This document shows, piece after piece, positions 44,007 to 53,844 of a DNA stretch of 64,000 bases (positions are counted from its first letter, which is position 1; every line of letters starts with the position of its first letter). Below the pieces are notes generated by a model. It was not told the origin of the DNA. It worked only from the letters and a program-made list of their open reading frames with translations, and searched no databases. Position numbers and translations under genes: made by a program. Source of the stretch: Buttiauxella agrestis ATCC 33320 (GTDB lineage: Bacteria > Pseudomonadota > Gammaproteobacteria > Enterobacterales > Enterobacteriaceae); the NCBI GenBank assembly GCA_024169445.1, contig JALKFA010000001.1, positions 2,046,001 through 2,110,000 of the forward strand, given 5' to 3'.

Positions 44007-45710
44007 TCAAACCATGGTCGGTGGCGGTAACCACGCCTGAGTAAAATCGAACCAACCCCAGGCGTTCAATTCAATGCCATTTACACCTGGCGGCGCACTA
44101 ATCTGGTAACGGTAATTAAACAGTGGCGACACGATGGCATCGCGCATTAATGCGCTGAACACTTCTTGCAAACCAGTATTGCGGGCATTTTCGTCGGGGT
44201 GGATTTGCACGGTATCGAGTGTTGCCTGCAAATGGGTGTACTGGTTTTCAGTCAGAACCGCAGGCCACAGCACATCGCTGCGTAACCACTGCTCCAGCGT
44301 GTAGACCGGTGCCTCGCCAATTAACCGGTCGCCCATCATTAAATCAGCTTCAGCTAACGCATCACACCCGGTCCAGTTTTTCGCGTCGTGGAAGACTAGC
44401 GTTAATTCACAACCTAAGGCAGCAAGAGATGTTTTAAGCTGCTGGGCCATCACGTGCAATTCAACCGGCAAATGATAAAGCAGCGTCAATTGTGGCGGCA
44501 GCGCAATCGCGTCGCACTGAGTCCACTCGGGAATTTTCCAGCCGGGGATCATCTCAACGCTTGGCATGATCAGCGATTCATCGACGGGCAGGCTGGCGAT
44601 CAACTGTTGCTGGTGGATTACCTGCATCAGAAAGCGCGCCTGCTCTGGTGACAAGTTGCTGTTTTGCTTCACCGCCAGATAACAAAAGCCGAGGCTGATG
44701 CTATTACTGACAGGGCGAAGATGGACCAGTTCATCTTGTTGCCCAATGGCAATTTGCACCGGATGGCGGCAACTGGTGCCTAGTTCGGTGTCGAACAATT
44801 GTGGGGTAATCCAGTATTCCACTGCTTTGAGTAACGGATGGCCGAGATGGTAAGACTCAAAGCTCTCGATGCGTACCAGACTCTCTTTATAGCTGCTGAT
44901 GCGAAATGGCCCGCAGCCGATTTGGTCATCTTCTGGGTGGGCCAGGCGGCTGCAATAACTCGCCAGCCGATGAGCCAGCCAGTAGTCGGGGCTATGCAGC
45001 ACAAAACGGATGCATTGCGTATGGGCGAGCTCAATGCTTTTCACGCTGACAAACAGATGCCGCATTGTCGGAAGTGCCAGCAGCATCATTAAACGTTGCT
45101 GTAATTGCGTGCTTTCCACTGGCTCGCCGTTGTGCCAGTGAAGTGTGGAGCGAATAAAAAAGTTCCAGTTCAGGCCGTCTTCGGAGACTTCCCAATGATG
45201 AGCAAGGTCAGGTTGTGGGAGCGTGCCAGAGGAGGTGAATCGGGTGAGGCCAGCAAAGATTTGCCCAGCTAAATGCTGCTCGGCACGACCTGGCAGAAAA
45301 CCCGGCTGCAAAGGTTCTAGCGGACGATAATAGGGAATACGTAGCGTCGGCGTATCATTTTGCCACTGCCCACCTAAAAATGGTTGCAGCAAATGGCGCA
45401 GTTGTTCCGGTGCGATCTGCGCCAGTTCGAGCGCATTCTGATGCTGTCCTTTGTGCAACACCTGTTCCATCATTCCTGAACGAACGCTTTCCGGCGTCAC
45501 CAAAAAGGTCAGGGTGCCGCGTTTCCCGCGCCCGGACTTCGCCTCCCAGGTTAACCACCCCGCATCCTGTAGCTGATTGAGCAACGTTCGCACATGGCGT
45601 TCACTGCAAAAACAGCGAGCGGCCAAATCCGCTACGGTGACGTGTTGAATTTCCCCCGCCGAGGGTTGCCACAAACGTTGAAATTGGTTGAGTCGATTGA
45701 GTAGTCGCAT
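44007..45710 (-). CDS. ybaE: SgrR-family transcriptional regulator YbaE
   Basis: 567 residues. The N-terminal SgrR-type winged helix (about 1-115, LAARCFCSERHVRTLLNQLQDAGWL) is followed by a solute-binding-protein-like domain of the SBP_bac_5 type (ADLMMGDRLIGEAPVYTLEQWL near the end). It matches E. coli YbaE along its length. SgrR itself responds to glucose-phosphate stress; the ligand of YbaE is unknown. Start ATG 45710 (MRLLNRLNQFQRLW); the very long upstream open frame has no ribosome site and is rejected. Confidence 0.94.
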   Translation of the reverse strand: MRLLNRLNQFQRLWQPSAGEIQHVTVADLAARCFCSERHVRTLLNQLQDAGWLTWEAKSGRGKRGTLTFLVTPESVRSGMMEQVLHKGQHQNALELAQIAPEQLRHLLQPFLGGQWQNDTPTLRIPYYRPLEPLQPGFLPGRAEQHLAGQIFAGLTRFTSSGTLPQPDLAHHWEVSEDGLNWNFFIRSTLHWHNGEPVESTQLQQRLMMLLALPTMRHLFVSVKSIELAHTQCIRFVLHSPDYWLAHRLASYCSRLAHPEDDQIGCGPFRISSYKESLVRIESFESYHLGHPLLKAVEYWITPQLFDTELGTSCRHPVQIAIGQQDELVHLRPVSNSISLGFCYLAVKQNSNLSPEQARFLMQVIHQQQLIASLPVDESLIMPSVEMIPGWKIPEWTQCDAIALPPQLTLLYHLPVELHVMAQQLKTSLAALGCELTLVFHDAKNWTGCDALAEADLMMGDRLIGEAPVYTLEQWLRSDVLWPAVLTENQYTHLQATLDTVQIHPDENARNTGLQEVFSALMRDAIVSPLFNYRYQISAPPGVNGIELNAWGWFDFTQAWLPPPTMV

Positions 45711-45811
45711 AGTTAAACCCGGAACAATTTTAAAAAAGTATTCACTATTAGTTCCGTATATACCAGGTGATACTGCCAGCTGTGTTTTAGTCGTCACAAA
45801 TCGGAGTAAAC

Positions 45812-46633
45812 ATGGCTCGTCTGGCTGCATTTGATATGGATGGTACGCTGTTAATGCCCAATCATCTTTTGGGCGAAGAAACGGTGCGTACCCTAAACCG
45901 GTTGCGCGATGAACGCCAGATGACACTCGCATTTGCCACGGGTCGCCATGTGCTAGAAATGCGCCATGTCCTGAACAAACTCTCACTGGAAGCGTTTTTG
46001 ATAACCGGCAACGGGACACGCATTCACTCAACGGAAGGCGAACTTCTGCACCGCCAGGATCTTGCAGCAGAGGCAGCGGAAACCGTGATTCACGGGCAGT
46101 GGGAAACCCAGGCTAGCCTGCACGTGTTTAATGACACCGGCTGGTTAACGGAATATGCAGTTGGGGAAATGCTCAACGCCCACGTTTACAGCGGCTTTAG
46201 CCCGAAAATTGTTGATGTAAAACGCATCCCTTCTGATGAAGTGACGAAGACCTGTTTCTGTGGCCCGCACGATGACCTGCTACGGCTGAAAGTTCAACTG
46301 GAAGAGGCGCTGGGTGACCGCGCGTTTCTCTGTTTCTCGGCGGTAGATTGCTTAGAAGTGTTACCGGTGGGCTGCAACAAAGGCTCGGCGCTGAAGGTAT
46401 TAAGTCAGCATCTTGGCCTGACGATGAAAGATTGTATGGCATTTGGCGACGCGATGAACGACCGCGAAATGCTCTCAAGCGTGGGTCATGGATTAATCAT
46501 GGGCAACGCGATGGCACAACTGAAAGCAGATTTACCGCATTTACCTGTTATTGGTCATTGCCAAAAACAGGCCGTTTCTCATTATTTGACTCATTGGCTT
46601 GATACACCAAACCTCACTTATTCCCCCGAATGA
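45812..46633 (+). CDS. cof: HMP-PP phosphatase Cof (HAD family)
   Basis: HAD-superfamily phosphatase acting on 4-amino-2-methyl-5-hydroxymethylpyrimidine pyrophosphate, a thiamine precursor. 273 residues. Motif I DMDGTLL (residues 8-14), a C2-type cap, and motif [12 protein letters not shown] (about 211-220) are present. Divergent from ybaE across about 100 bp. Confidence 0.95.
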   Translation: MARLAAFDMDGTLLMPNHLLGEETVRTLNRLRDERQMTLAFATGRHVLEMRHVLNKLSLEAFLITGNGTRIHSTEGELLHRQDLAAEAAETVIHGQWETQASLHVFNDTGWLTEYAVGEMLNAHVYSGFSPKIVDVKRIPSDEVTKTCFCGPHDDLLRLKVQLEEALGDRAFLCFSAVDCLEVLPVGCNKGSALKVLSQHLGLTMKDCMAFGDAMNDREMLSSVGHGLIMGNAMAQLKADLPHLPVIGHCQKQAVSHYLTHWLDTPNLTYSPE

Positions 46634-46647
46634 TAAGGCATTAAGCC

Positions 46648-46673
46648 AGCCGGGCATTAGCCCGGCTTTTTTT
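46648..46673. terminator. Terminator after cof
   Basis: AGCCGGGC (46648-46655) pairs with GCCCGGCT (46660-46667), 4-base loop, then TTTTTT. Lies between convergent genes. Confidence 0.92.
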
Positions 46674-46694
46674 CGTTATTGCCTGAAAAACTCG

Positions 46695-47909
46695 TCACTG
46701 ATCCCCTGTCGACAAATTCTCGCTGAGATAATCCAGTTGCTCATTTAACCACGCATTAACGATAGCTGTTGAGGCTTTACTGGCATCGCTGGCGGTGAAT
46801 TTTCGCTCTGTTTGTAGCCACTCCATCGTCGCTTTACGTGCCGGATCTATCGCGATAAGTAGCTGTTCACGTTGCACCTTTGGCCAGCTTTTGTCATCCC
46901 ATTCGCTAATTCTCTTCTCAGGGGATTCCTGCGATTGACCTTCAATTGGCTTAAGGAAATCGGTGGGTGAGAGCGTTGCACGCAGCCGGAGTATCGCCCA
47001 ATCCGCATAGCTGGCATAACGAATGGTACCCGAATTTGGGTACGCAGCACTCATGACTGGATCGAGGATTTTATTAAGCTGCTTCCACGCAGGTAGTTCA
47101 AAAAGATTGCCTTGCGGTGGGCAGATAGGGGCCTGGCTATCGCGAGAGGAACCCCATAATGCCCCAAAAGCTCGATAAGCCGCATCGCCCTGGCGGCTAA
47201 AAACAAAGCAATGAACATCAGGGCGGGGAGGGACTTCATCATACCTGCCCTGCTCAATGGTCATGCGCAGAAAGGTCAGTACGGCAACGTTCTTGCTGGT
47301 TTTAGGATCGTTCTCAATATCTTTCAGCAATGAGGCTGCAAAGTCGTTCTGTTTATTTAACGCGGTGACCGCAACCTGGTGGCGTTGTTTCGCTTCTTCC
47401 GCCGTGACGCCACTGGTGGGTTCAAAACGATTGAGGTAGACCAGCCATGCGGAGGCAAGCGGGCCACGATACTGCTTCAACTGATAAGCGGCATTTGCCG
47501 GATCGGCAGGAATACTGGCAATAATCGCGTCGAGTTGAGTTTCCGCCTGTTGCGTTGTTGCTTGTAGACTGGATTTACGCTGGTTAAACAGGTTTTCCAG
47601 GCAAGCCGCATCGGCGTTACACGCATCGCGTTCTTTTAGCCAGCTACGCTGGTTTTTGCGTAACTCACTTGCCCCTTCATCAGACAGGTTCGCCATTGCC
47701 GTTTGGTATTTTTCATTGAGAGTACTGTCGAGCTGGCTCAGTGTTTCGTTATCACAAATAGCGTGTTCGATGGCCGTTGTCGCTTTGCTGCAATCGAACG
47801 AGGCCGCATGTGTTGAATGAACTACGAAGAAGCCTGCCAGGCTGAGACTCAGTAACAAACGCCGGTCAACTAACCGGCGTGGAAAGCGAAGAGAAGCGTG
47901 AATATGCAC
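46695..47909 (-). CDS. LprI/DUF1311-type secreted protein, function unknown
   Basis: 404 residues from GTG 47909 with AAGGAA six bases upstream. A signal peptide (ending near THAASFDCSK, about residue 36) is followed by a PF07007-like module with its cysteines and motifs (FDCSKATTAIEHAIC, ELRKNQRSWLKERDAC, AACLENLFNQR). That module occurs in the lysozyme inhibitor LprI and many periplasmic proteins. The C-terminal 300 residues are helical in appearance and unrecognised. E. coli has no such gene between cof and decR, so this is an accessory insertion; lysozyme inhibition is only a possibility. Confidence 0.8.
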   Translation of the reverse strand: MHIHASLRFPRRLVDRRLLLSLSLAGFFVVHSTHAASFDCSKATTAIEHAICDNETLSQLDSTLNEKYQTAMANLSDEGASELRKNQRSWLKERDACNADAACLENLFNQRKSSLQATTQQAETQLDAIIASIPADPANAAYQLKQYRGPLASAWLVYLNRFEPTSGVTAEEAKQRHQVAVTALNKQNDFAASLLKDIENDPKTSKNVAVLTFLRMTIEQGRYDEVPPRPDVHCFVFSRQGDAAYRAFGALWGSSRDSQAPICPPQGNLFELPAWKQLNKILDPVMSAAYPNSGTIRYASYADWAILRLRATLSPTDFLKPIEGQSQESPEKRISEWDDKSWPKVQREQLLIAIDPARKATMEWLQTERKFTASDASKASTAIVNAWLNEQLDYLSENLSTGDQ

Positions 47910-47973
47910 AGTGAGTTCCTTTCAGTGTCCTTTTTGGGGAGAACAATAATACCTCACTTCTCGCCTGTGGATT

Positions 47974-49026
47974 CTATTGTGCAGCCACCTGTTTGTGAAT
48001 TTCAGCCATCCACGGCGCAACATCGCCGATGTTCGCCTTCACCCAATCCGTGTTGTAATAGGTTTCCAGATAACGTTCACCGCTGTCACAAAGCAACGTC
48101 ACAATAGAACCGGTGCGCCCTTCATCACGCATCCGTGCGGCAAGCTGCAACACACCCCACATATTGGTGCCGGTCGATGCGCCGACTTTACGGCCCAGTA
48201 TCGTTTCCAGCCATTGCATCGTGGCAATACTGGCCGCATCAGGGACACGCATCATTTCGTCGATAACATCCGGGATGAACGACGGCTCGCAGCGTGGGCG
48301 GCCAATCCCTTCAATTTTACTGCCGATAGCACTGCGCAGGCTGCAATCGCGGTTCTGCCAATAATCCATGAACACTGAATTTTGCGGGTCGACAACCGCC
48401 AGCTGCGTCGGATACCCCAGGTAGCGCAAATAACGGCCAATCGTTGCGGAAGTGCCGCCGGTACCGGCGCTCATCACAATATACTCAGGCACTGGATTAG
48501 GCTCATGTTCCATCTGGCGGAAAATACTGTCGGCAATGTTGTTATTGCCACGCCAGTCGGTGGCGCGTTCGGCGTAAGTAAACTGATCCATATAATGGCC
48601 GTTCAGTTCGCGAGCCAGCGTTTCAGAAGCCGCGTAAATTTCGCAGGCGTTTTCCACGAAATGGCAGCGGCCACCATAAAACTCAATTTGTTCAACCTTA
48701 CGTTTCGCCGTGTAGGCGGGCATCACGGCGATAAAAGGCAGCCCTAACAAACGGGCAAAATAGGCCTCTGAAACAGCGGTAGAACCGGAAGACGCCTCAA
48801 TGATGGTGGTGCCTTCTTTAATCCAGCCGTTACACAAACCATATAAAAACAGCGAACGGGCAAGACGATGTTTCAGGCTACCTGTCGGATGTGTACTTTC
48901 ATCTTTCAGATACAGCTGAATACCGGGAAAACCAGGCAGCGCCAGGCGAATTAAATGTGTATCGGCGGAACGTTGGTAATCGGCGTTAATTTCGCTTATT
49001 GCGTGGTTTACCCAGATGCTGGTCAT
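47974..49026 (-). CDS. PLP-dependent cysteine synthase-family enzyme (probable L-cysteine desulfhydrase)
   Basis: 350 residues with fold type II PLP signatures: [19 protein letters not shown] with the PLP Lys (about residue 53), [19 protein letters not shown], and the phosphate-binding loop [16 protein letters not shown]. Closest in pattern to the Cds1-like branch of the cysteine synthase family, which degrades cysteine to pyruvate, ammonia and sulfide. The divergent neighbour is decR, the cysteine-detoxification regulator, which supports a desulfhydrase role. E. coli lacks this gene at the position. A sulfur assimilation role remains possible. Confidence 0.82.
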   Translation of the reverse strand: MTSIWVNHAISEINADYQRSADTHLIRLALPGFPGIQLYLKDESTHPTGSLKHRLARSLFLYGLCNGWIKEGTTIIEASSGSTAVSEAYFARLLGLPFIAVMPAYTAKRKVEQIEFYGGRCHFVENACEIYAASETLARELNGHYMDQFTYAERATDWRGNNNIADSIFRQMEHEPNPVPEYIVMSAGTGGTSATIGRYLRYLGYPTQLAVVDPQNSVFMDYWQNRDCSLRSAIGSKIEGIGRPRCEPSFIPDVIDEMMRVPDAASIATMQWLETILGRKVGASTGTNMWGVLQLAARMRDEGRTGSIVTLLCDSGERYLETYYNTDWVKANIGDVAPWMAEIHKQVAAQ

Positions 49027-49152
49027 GTTGTTGTCCGTATGAATTTTCGTTTGTCTATTTGTGCCTAGAGTAATGCAAAAATGAGATAAAAAAGTTGCCT
49101 TTTAGCCTGTCAGGAACGTTCAATGGAGAAAAAATTTCTCCCGGAGGTCGCC

Positions 49153-49614
49153 ATGTTAGATAAAATTGACCGCAAGCTGCTATCCTTGCTGCAAAAAGAC
49201 TGCACCCTCTCTTTGCAGGCACTCGCTGATGCCGTTAATCTGACCACCACACCCTGCTGGAAACGCCTGAAACGGCTGGAAGACGACGGCATCATCCGCG
49301 CCAAAGTTGCGTTATTAGACCCGGAAAAACTCGGCCTCGGTCTGACAGCATTTGTGTTGATAAAAACCCAACACCACAGCAGTGAGTGGTACTGCAAATT
49401 TGTTTCTGTCGTGGAGCAGATGCCTGAAGTGCTCGGTTTCTGGCGCATGGCGGGGGAGTACGACTACCTGATGCGTGTACAGGTAGAAGACATGAAACGG
49501 TACGATGATTTTTACAAACGGCTGGTGAATGGTATTCCTGGTTTAACCGACGTGACTTCGAGTTTTGCCATGGAACAGATAAAATACACCACGGCCTTGC
49601 CACTGGAACGCTAA
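49153..49614 (+). CDS. decR: DNA-binding transcriptional activator DecR (Lrp/AsnC family)
   Basis: Known in E. coli (ybaO) to activate cysteine detoxification genes in response to cysteine. 153 residues from ATG 49153 ([10 protein letters not shown]) with GGAGGT upstream. The helix-turn-helix is [26 protein letters not shown] (about 17-42); the C-terminal RAM ligand-binding domain follows. Divergent from the cysteine synthase-like gene; the 126 bp between starts should hold its operator. Confidence 0.93.
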   Translation: MLDKIDRKLLSLLQKDCTLSLQALADAVNLTTTPCWKRLKRLEDDGIIRAKVALLDPEKLGLGLTAFVLIKTQHHSSEWYCKFVSVVEQMPEVLGFWRMAGEYDYLMRVQVEDMKRYDDFYKRLVNGIPGLTDVTSSFAMEQIKYTTALPLER

Positions 49615-49670
49615 GTTAGGTTCTCCGGCCTCAATAGCATTTCACTAGTATTTCTCAGGAATTTGACTGC

Positions 49671-51449
49671 GTGCGATTATTTGCTCAATTAAGCTGGTAC
49701 TTCACCCGCGAATGGCGACGCTATCTCGGGGCTGTCGCCTTGCTTATTATCATTGCTATCTTGCAACTTGTGCCGCCAAAACTGGTGGGCGTAATTGTCG
49801 ATGGTGTGACTCAACAGCGCCTTTCTGGCAGCGACGTGCTGATGTGGATTGGCGTGATACTGGTTATCGCGGTGATCGTCTACATACTACGTTACGTCTG
49901 GCGCGTGCTGTTGTTCGGGGCAAGCTACCAGCTTGCCGTTGAATTGCGCGAAGATTATTACCGCCAGTTGAGCCGCCATCATCCCGAGTTTTATCTACGT
50001 CACCGCACCGGTGACTTAATGGCACGCGCGACAAACGATGTTGATCGCGTGGTTTTTGCTGCAGGTGAAGGCGTGTTAACGCTGGTGGATTCGCTGGTGA
50101 TGGGCTGCGCGGTATTAATCGTGATGTCGACGCAAATCAGCTGGGAGTTGACGCTGCTCGCGCTGTTACCTATGCCAGTTATGGCGCTGGTCATCAAACG
50201 TTATGGCGACCAATTACATCAACGCTTCAAACTCGCCCAGGCCGCATTCTCAACGCTAAATGACCGCACGCAGGAAAGTTTATCCAGCATCCGCATGATT
50301 AAAGCCTTTGGTCTTGAAGACCGCCAATCCGCGCTGTTTGCCGCTGAAGCCAAAGATGCTGGCGAGAAAAACATGAAAGTGGCGCGGGTGGATGCACGCT
50401 TTGATCCGACGATTTATATCACCATCGGCACCGCAAACCTGCTGGCGATCGGCGGCGGCAGTTGGATGGTGATTCAGGGTTCGCTCACCCTTGGGCAACT
50501 CACCAGCTTTGTGATGTACCTCGGCCTGATGATTTGGCCGATGCTGGCGCTGGCGTGGATGTTCAATATTGTTGAGCGCGGCAGTGCGGCGTACAGCCGA
50601 ATTCGCAGCATGCTCTCCGAAGCGCCGTCAGTCACCGATGGCACCAAAGAAGCGCCAGCCGGTCGCGGTACAGTTGAAGCGAATATTCAGGCGTTCCATT
50701 ATCCGCAAACCGCACGCCCGACACTTGAAAATGTCTCCTTCACCTTAAAACCAGGCGAAATGTTGGGGTTATGTGGCCCAACGGGCGCCGGGAAAAGTAC
50801 CATTCTGTCCCTGCTCCAGCGTCATTTTGACATCGACCAGGGTGAGATTTGTTTCCATGGTATTCCGCTGGTGCAGATGCAGCTCGACTCCTGGCGTAGC
50901 CGTCTGGCGGTGGTCAATCAGACACCATTCTTGTTCTCTGACACGGTGGCCAGCAATATTGCTTTGGGCAAACCGGGCGCCACGCAGCAGGAAATTGAAC
51001 ATGTTGCCAGGCTTGCCAGCGTTCATGACGATATTCTGCGTTTACCACAAGGTTACGAAACTGAAGTCGGTGAGCGTGGCGTGATGCTATCCGGCGGCCA
51101 GAAACAGCGTATTTCTATCGCTCGTGCATTATTGCTTGATGCAGAAATCTTGATCCTCGACGACGCGCTTTCTGCCGTTGACGGGCGTACCGAGCACCAA
51201 ATCCTGCATAACCTGCGCCAGTGGGGCGAAAACCGCACCGTTATTATTAGCGCGCACCGTCTGTCGGCTTTGACCGAAGCCAGTGAAATCCTCGTGATGC
51301 AGCACGGGCATGTTGCCCAACGCGGCAATCACGATGTGCTGGTAGGGAAGTCTGGTTGGTATCGCGACATGTATCGTTATCAACAACTGGAAGCGGCGCT
51401 GGATGATGCGCCAGAAACGACGGTAGACGAGGAACCTGCCAATGCGTAA
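49671..51449 (+). CDS. mdlA: ABC transporter half-molecule MdlA
   Basis: Putative multidrug-resistance-like ABC exporter half. 592 residues: six membrane helices in the first 300 residues, then a nucleotide-binding domain with Walker [12 protein letters not shown] (about 371-381), signature MLSGGQKQR and Walker [17 protein letters not shown] start at 49671. It overlaps mdlB by 8 bp; the two probably form a heterodimer. Substrate unknown. Confidence 0.95.
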   Translation: MRLFAQLSWYFTREWRRYLGAVALLIIIAILQLVPPKLVGVIVDGVTQQRLSGSDVLMWIGVILVIAVIVYILRYVWRVLLFGASYQLAVELREDYYRQLSRHHPEFYLRHRTGDLMARATNDVDRVVFAAGEGVLTLVDSLVMGCAVLIVMSTQISWELTLLALLPMPVMALVIKRYGDQLHQRFKLAQAAFSTLNDRTQESLSSIRMIKAFGLEDRQSALFAAEAKDAGEKNMKVARVDARFDPTIYITIGTANLLAIGGGSWMVIQGSLTLGQLTSFVMYLGLMIWPMLALAWMFNIVERGSAAYSRIRSMLSEAPSVTDGTKEAPAGRGTVEANIQAFHYPQTARPTLENVSFTLKPGEMLGLCGPTGAGKSTILSLLQRHFDIDQGEICFHGIPLVQMQLDSWRSRLAVVNQTPFLFSDTVASNIALGKPGATQQEIEHVARLASVHDDILRLPQGYETEVGERGVMLSGGQKQRISIARALLLDAEILILDDALSAVDGRTEHQILHNLRQWGENRTVIISAHRLSALTEASEILVMQHGHVAQRGNHDVLVGKSGWYRDMYRYQQLEAALDDAPETTVDEEPANA

Positions 51450-53220
51450 ATCCATACAGCAATGGCCAACCATCAAACGCCTGCTGGCATATGGCTCACC
51501 GTGGCGTAAACCGCTCGCAGGGGCGGTAGTGATGTTGTGGATTGCGGCGGCTGCCGAAGTCAGCGGCCCGATTTTAGTGAGTTATTTTATTGATAACATG
51601 GTGTCTGAGCATCGCATGCCGATTGCGGCGGCAGCGGGGCTAGGAACAGCCTACCTGTTGCTGTCAATTTCGGCGGCGACGCTGCATTACTGGCAGGCTT
51701 TATTATTTAACCAGGCCGCTGTTGGCGTAGTACAAAAGCTGCGTACTGACGTGATGGATGCCGCATTGCGCCAGCCACTGAGTACCTTTGATACCCAGCC
51801 GGTTGGGCAATTAATTTCCCGTGTTACCAACGACACCGAAGTCATTCGCGATCTCTACGTGACGGTCGTTGCGACAGTATTGCGCAGTGCCGCACTGATT
51901 GGCGCGATGCTGGTGGCGATGTTCAGCCTCGACTGGCGCATGGCGTCGGTGGCGGTCTGCATCTTCCCGGCGGTGATCATCGTGATGTTTATCTACCAGC
52001 GTTACAGCACACCGATTGTGCGCCGGGTGCGTAGCTATCTGGCGGATATCAACGATGGCTTTAACGAAGTGATTAACGGGATGAGCGTCATCCAGCAGTT
52101 CCGCCAACAGGCAAGATTTGGCGAGCGGATGGGGGCGGCGAGCCGTTCGCACTATTTAGCGCGGATGCAAACCTTGCGCCTCGATGGTTTTTTATTACGA
52201 CCGTTGTTGAGCCTGTTTTCCGCAATGGTGCTGTGCGGCTTGCTGATGCTGTTCGGTTTCACCTCTGTTGGCACCATTGAAGTTGGCGTGTTATACGCGT
52301 TTATCAACTATTTGGGGCGTCTTAACGAGCCGCTGATTGAACTCACCACGCAACAATCGATGCTGCAACAGGCAGTGGTGGCAGGTGAACGCGTGTTCGA
52401 ATTAATGGACGGTAAGCGCCAGGATTACGGCAACGATACTCGTCCGCTGGAAAGCGGCCATATCGAGGTGGATAACGTCTCTTTCGCCTATCGCGGTGAC
52501 CGTCTGGTATTGCAGGATATTCACCTTGATGTCCCGGCGCGTAGTTTTGTGGCGCTGGTGGGACATACCGGAAGTGGGAAAAGTACCCTCGCAAACTTGT
52601 TGATGGGCTATTACCCGCTGACCAACGGTGAAATTCGTCTTGATGGCCGCCCTCTGGATACGCTGAGCCATAGTGTGTTGCGCCAGGGTGTAGCGATGGT
52701 GCAACAAGATCCAGTGGTACTGGCGGACTCTTTCTTTGCTAACGTCACGCTAGGGCGCGACATCAGCGAAGCGGCGGTCTGGCAAGCGCTGGAAACGGTG
52801 CAACTGGCAGAACTGGCTCGCACCATGAGTGATGGCATCTACACGCGGTTGGGCGAGCAGGGCAATAACTTGTCTGTTGGTCAGAAGCAATTACTGGCTC
52901 TGGCACGCGTGCTGGTGGATGCACCGCAGATTTTGATCCTCGATGAAGCAACAGCAAATATCGACTCCGGCACCGAGCAGGCCATTCAACATGCGCTGGC
53001 CGCGGTGCGTGAGCACACCACGCTGGTGGTGATTGCTCACCGTTTATCGACCATTACCGATGCCGATACCATTCTGGTGTTGCACCGTGGGCAGGCTGTT
53101 GAACGTGGTACGCACAGTGAATTGCTGGCAGCACAGGGCCGTTACTGGCAGATGTACCAGCTGCAACTGGCAGGTGAAGAATTAGCCGCGGCAACTCGCG
53201 AAGAGCCTGCCACGGCTTGA
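51442..53220 (+). CDS. mdlB: ABC transporter half-molecule MdlB
   Basis: Second half-transporter, 592 residues. Six membrane helices, then Walker [12 protein letters not shown] (about 374-384), and Walker [14 protein letters not shown]. The signature is NNLSVGQKQ, not LSGGQ; the same variant occurs in E. coli MdlB, so it is a family trait. Start overlaps the end of mdlA, implying coupled translation. Last gene of the decR-mdlAB side; the next gene is under nitrogen control. Confidence 0.95.
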   Translation: MRKSIQQWPTIKRLLAYGSPWRKPLAGAVVMLWIAAAAEVSGPILVSYFIDNMVSEHRMPIAAAAGLGTAYLLLSISAATLHYWQALLFNQAAVGVVQKLRTDVMDAALRQPLSTFDTQPVGQLISRVTNDTEVIRDLYVTVVATVLRSAALIGAMLVAMFSLDWRMASVAVCIFPAVIIVMFIYQRYSTPIVRRVRSYLADINDGFNEVINGMSVIQQFRQQARFGERMGAASRSHYLARMQTLRLDGFLLRPLLSLFSAMVLCGLLMLFGFTSVGTIEVGVLYAFINYLGRLNEPLIELTTQQSMLQQAVVAGERVFELMDGKRQDYGNDTRPLESGHIEVDNVSFAYRGDRLVLQDIHLDVPARSFVALVGHTGSGKSTLANLLMGYYPLTNGEIRLDGRPLDTLSHSVLRQGVAMVQQDPVVLADSFFANVTLGRDISEAAVWQALETVQLAELARTMSDGIYTRLGEQGNNLSVGQKQLLALARVLVDAPQILILDEATANIDSGTEQAIQHALAAVREHTTLVVIAHRLSTITDADTILVLHRGQAVERGTHSELLAAQGRYWQMYQLQLAGEELAAATREEPATA

Positions 53221-53266
53221 TGCACCAAAAGCACGCATAAATCCAATGGGTATCTCCATTGGTGCA
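53221..53266. terminator. Nested hairpin after mdlB
   Basis: TGCACCAA (53221-53228) pairs with TTGGTGCA (53259-53266), and inside it CCAATGG pairs with CCATTGG across GTATCT. No T tract. Either a mdlB mRNA 3' structure or, because TGCACC/GGTGCA are NtrC half-sites, part of the glnK control region. Confidence 0.4.
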
Positions 53267-53282
53267 GAAGCGAAACGCGCCA

Positions 53283-53299
53283 TGCACTGAAATGGTGCG
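53283..53299. promoter_or_regulatory. NtrC binding site upstream of glnK
   Basis: TGCACTGAAATGGTGCG matches the NtrC enhancer consensus TGCACYNNNNNGGTGCA with only the last base off. It is about 120 bp upstream of the sigma-54 promoter, a usual enhancer distance. The same bases are part of a hairpin (AACGCGCCAT/ATGGTGCGTT) followed by TTTT that could also end mdlB transcription. Confidence 0.75.
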
Positions 53300-53404
53300 T
53301 TTTTATTACCTAAGAACTTTCTTAATCCCAGTCATCGTTATTCCTTCCCCATCAACCCTTATTCGGCGCGGCTTAACGCGCTGAAAAAACCTGTTTTTCA
53401 TTTT

Positions 53405-53420
53405 TGGCATGGCCTTTGCT
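53405..53420 (+). promoter_or_regulatory. Sigma-54 promoter of glnK-amtB
   Basis: TGGCATGGCCTTTGCT has the -24 GG and -12 GC elements exactly 10 bases apart, matching TGGCACGN4TTGCW with one change. glnKamtB is an NtrC/sigma-54 operon in E. coli. Confidence 0.85.
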
Positions 53421-53473
53421 TTATGTAATCAGTGTTGCAAGGGCAATTACCCAATTCTGACTGGAGGGGATCT

Positions 53474-53812
53474 ATGAAGCTGGTTACCGTGGTGATCAAA
53501 CCGTTCAAACTCGAAGATGTACGCGAAGCGCTGTCTTCAATCGGTATTCAAGGGCTGACTGTTACCGAGGTTAAAGGCTTTGGCCGCCAGAAAGGTCACG
53601 CAGAGTTGTACCGCGGTGCTGAGTACAGCGTCAATTTCCTGCCTAAAGTGAAAATTGATGTGGCAATTGCCGATGATCAACTTGATGAAGTGATTGATGT
53701 CATTAGCAAAGCTGCCTACACCGGCAAGATTGGCGATGGCAAAATTTTTGTTGCTGAACTGCAACGCGTCATCCGCATTCGTACCGGCGAAGCCGACGAA
53801 GCTGCACTGTAA
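53474..53812 (+). CDS. glnK: PII signal transduction protein GlnK
   Basis: Trimeric nitrogen sensor that binds ATP/ADP and 2-oxoglutarate, is uridylylated by GlnD, and blocks AmtB on ammonium shock. 112 residues from ATG 53474 with GGAGGGG upstream. The T-loop with the uridylylation Tyr51 (RGAEYSVNF) and the GKIGDGKIFV loop are intact. An upstream in-frame ATG is inside the promoter region and rejected. Confidence 0.98.
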   Translation: MKLVTVVIKPFKLEDVREALSSIGIQGLTVTEVKGFGRQKGHAELYRGAEYSVNFLPKVKIDVAIADDQLDEVIDVISKAAYTGKIGDGKIFVAELQRVIRIRTGEADEAAL

Positions 53813-53844
53813 TCGTCTTGCCACTCGTGAAAGGGATGGAAAAA

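Noticed and set aside
52840-52900. MdlB degenerate ABC signature as a defect
   Set aside because: LSVGQ also occurs in E. coli MdlB; a family trait, not a mutation.
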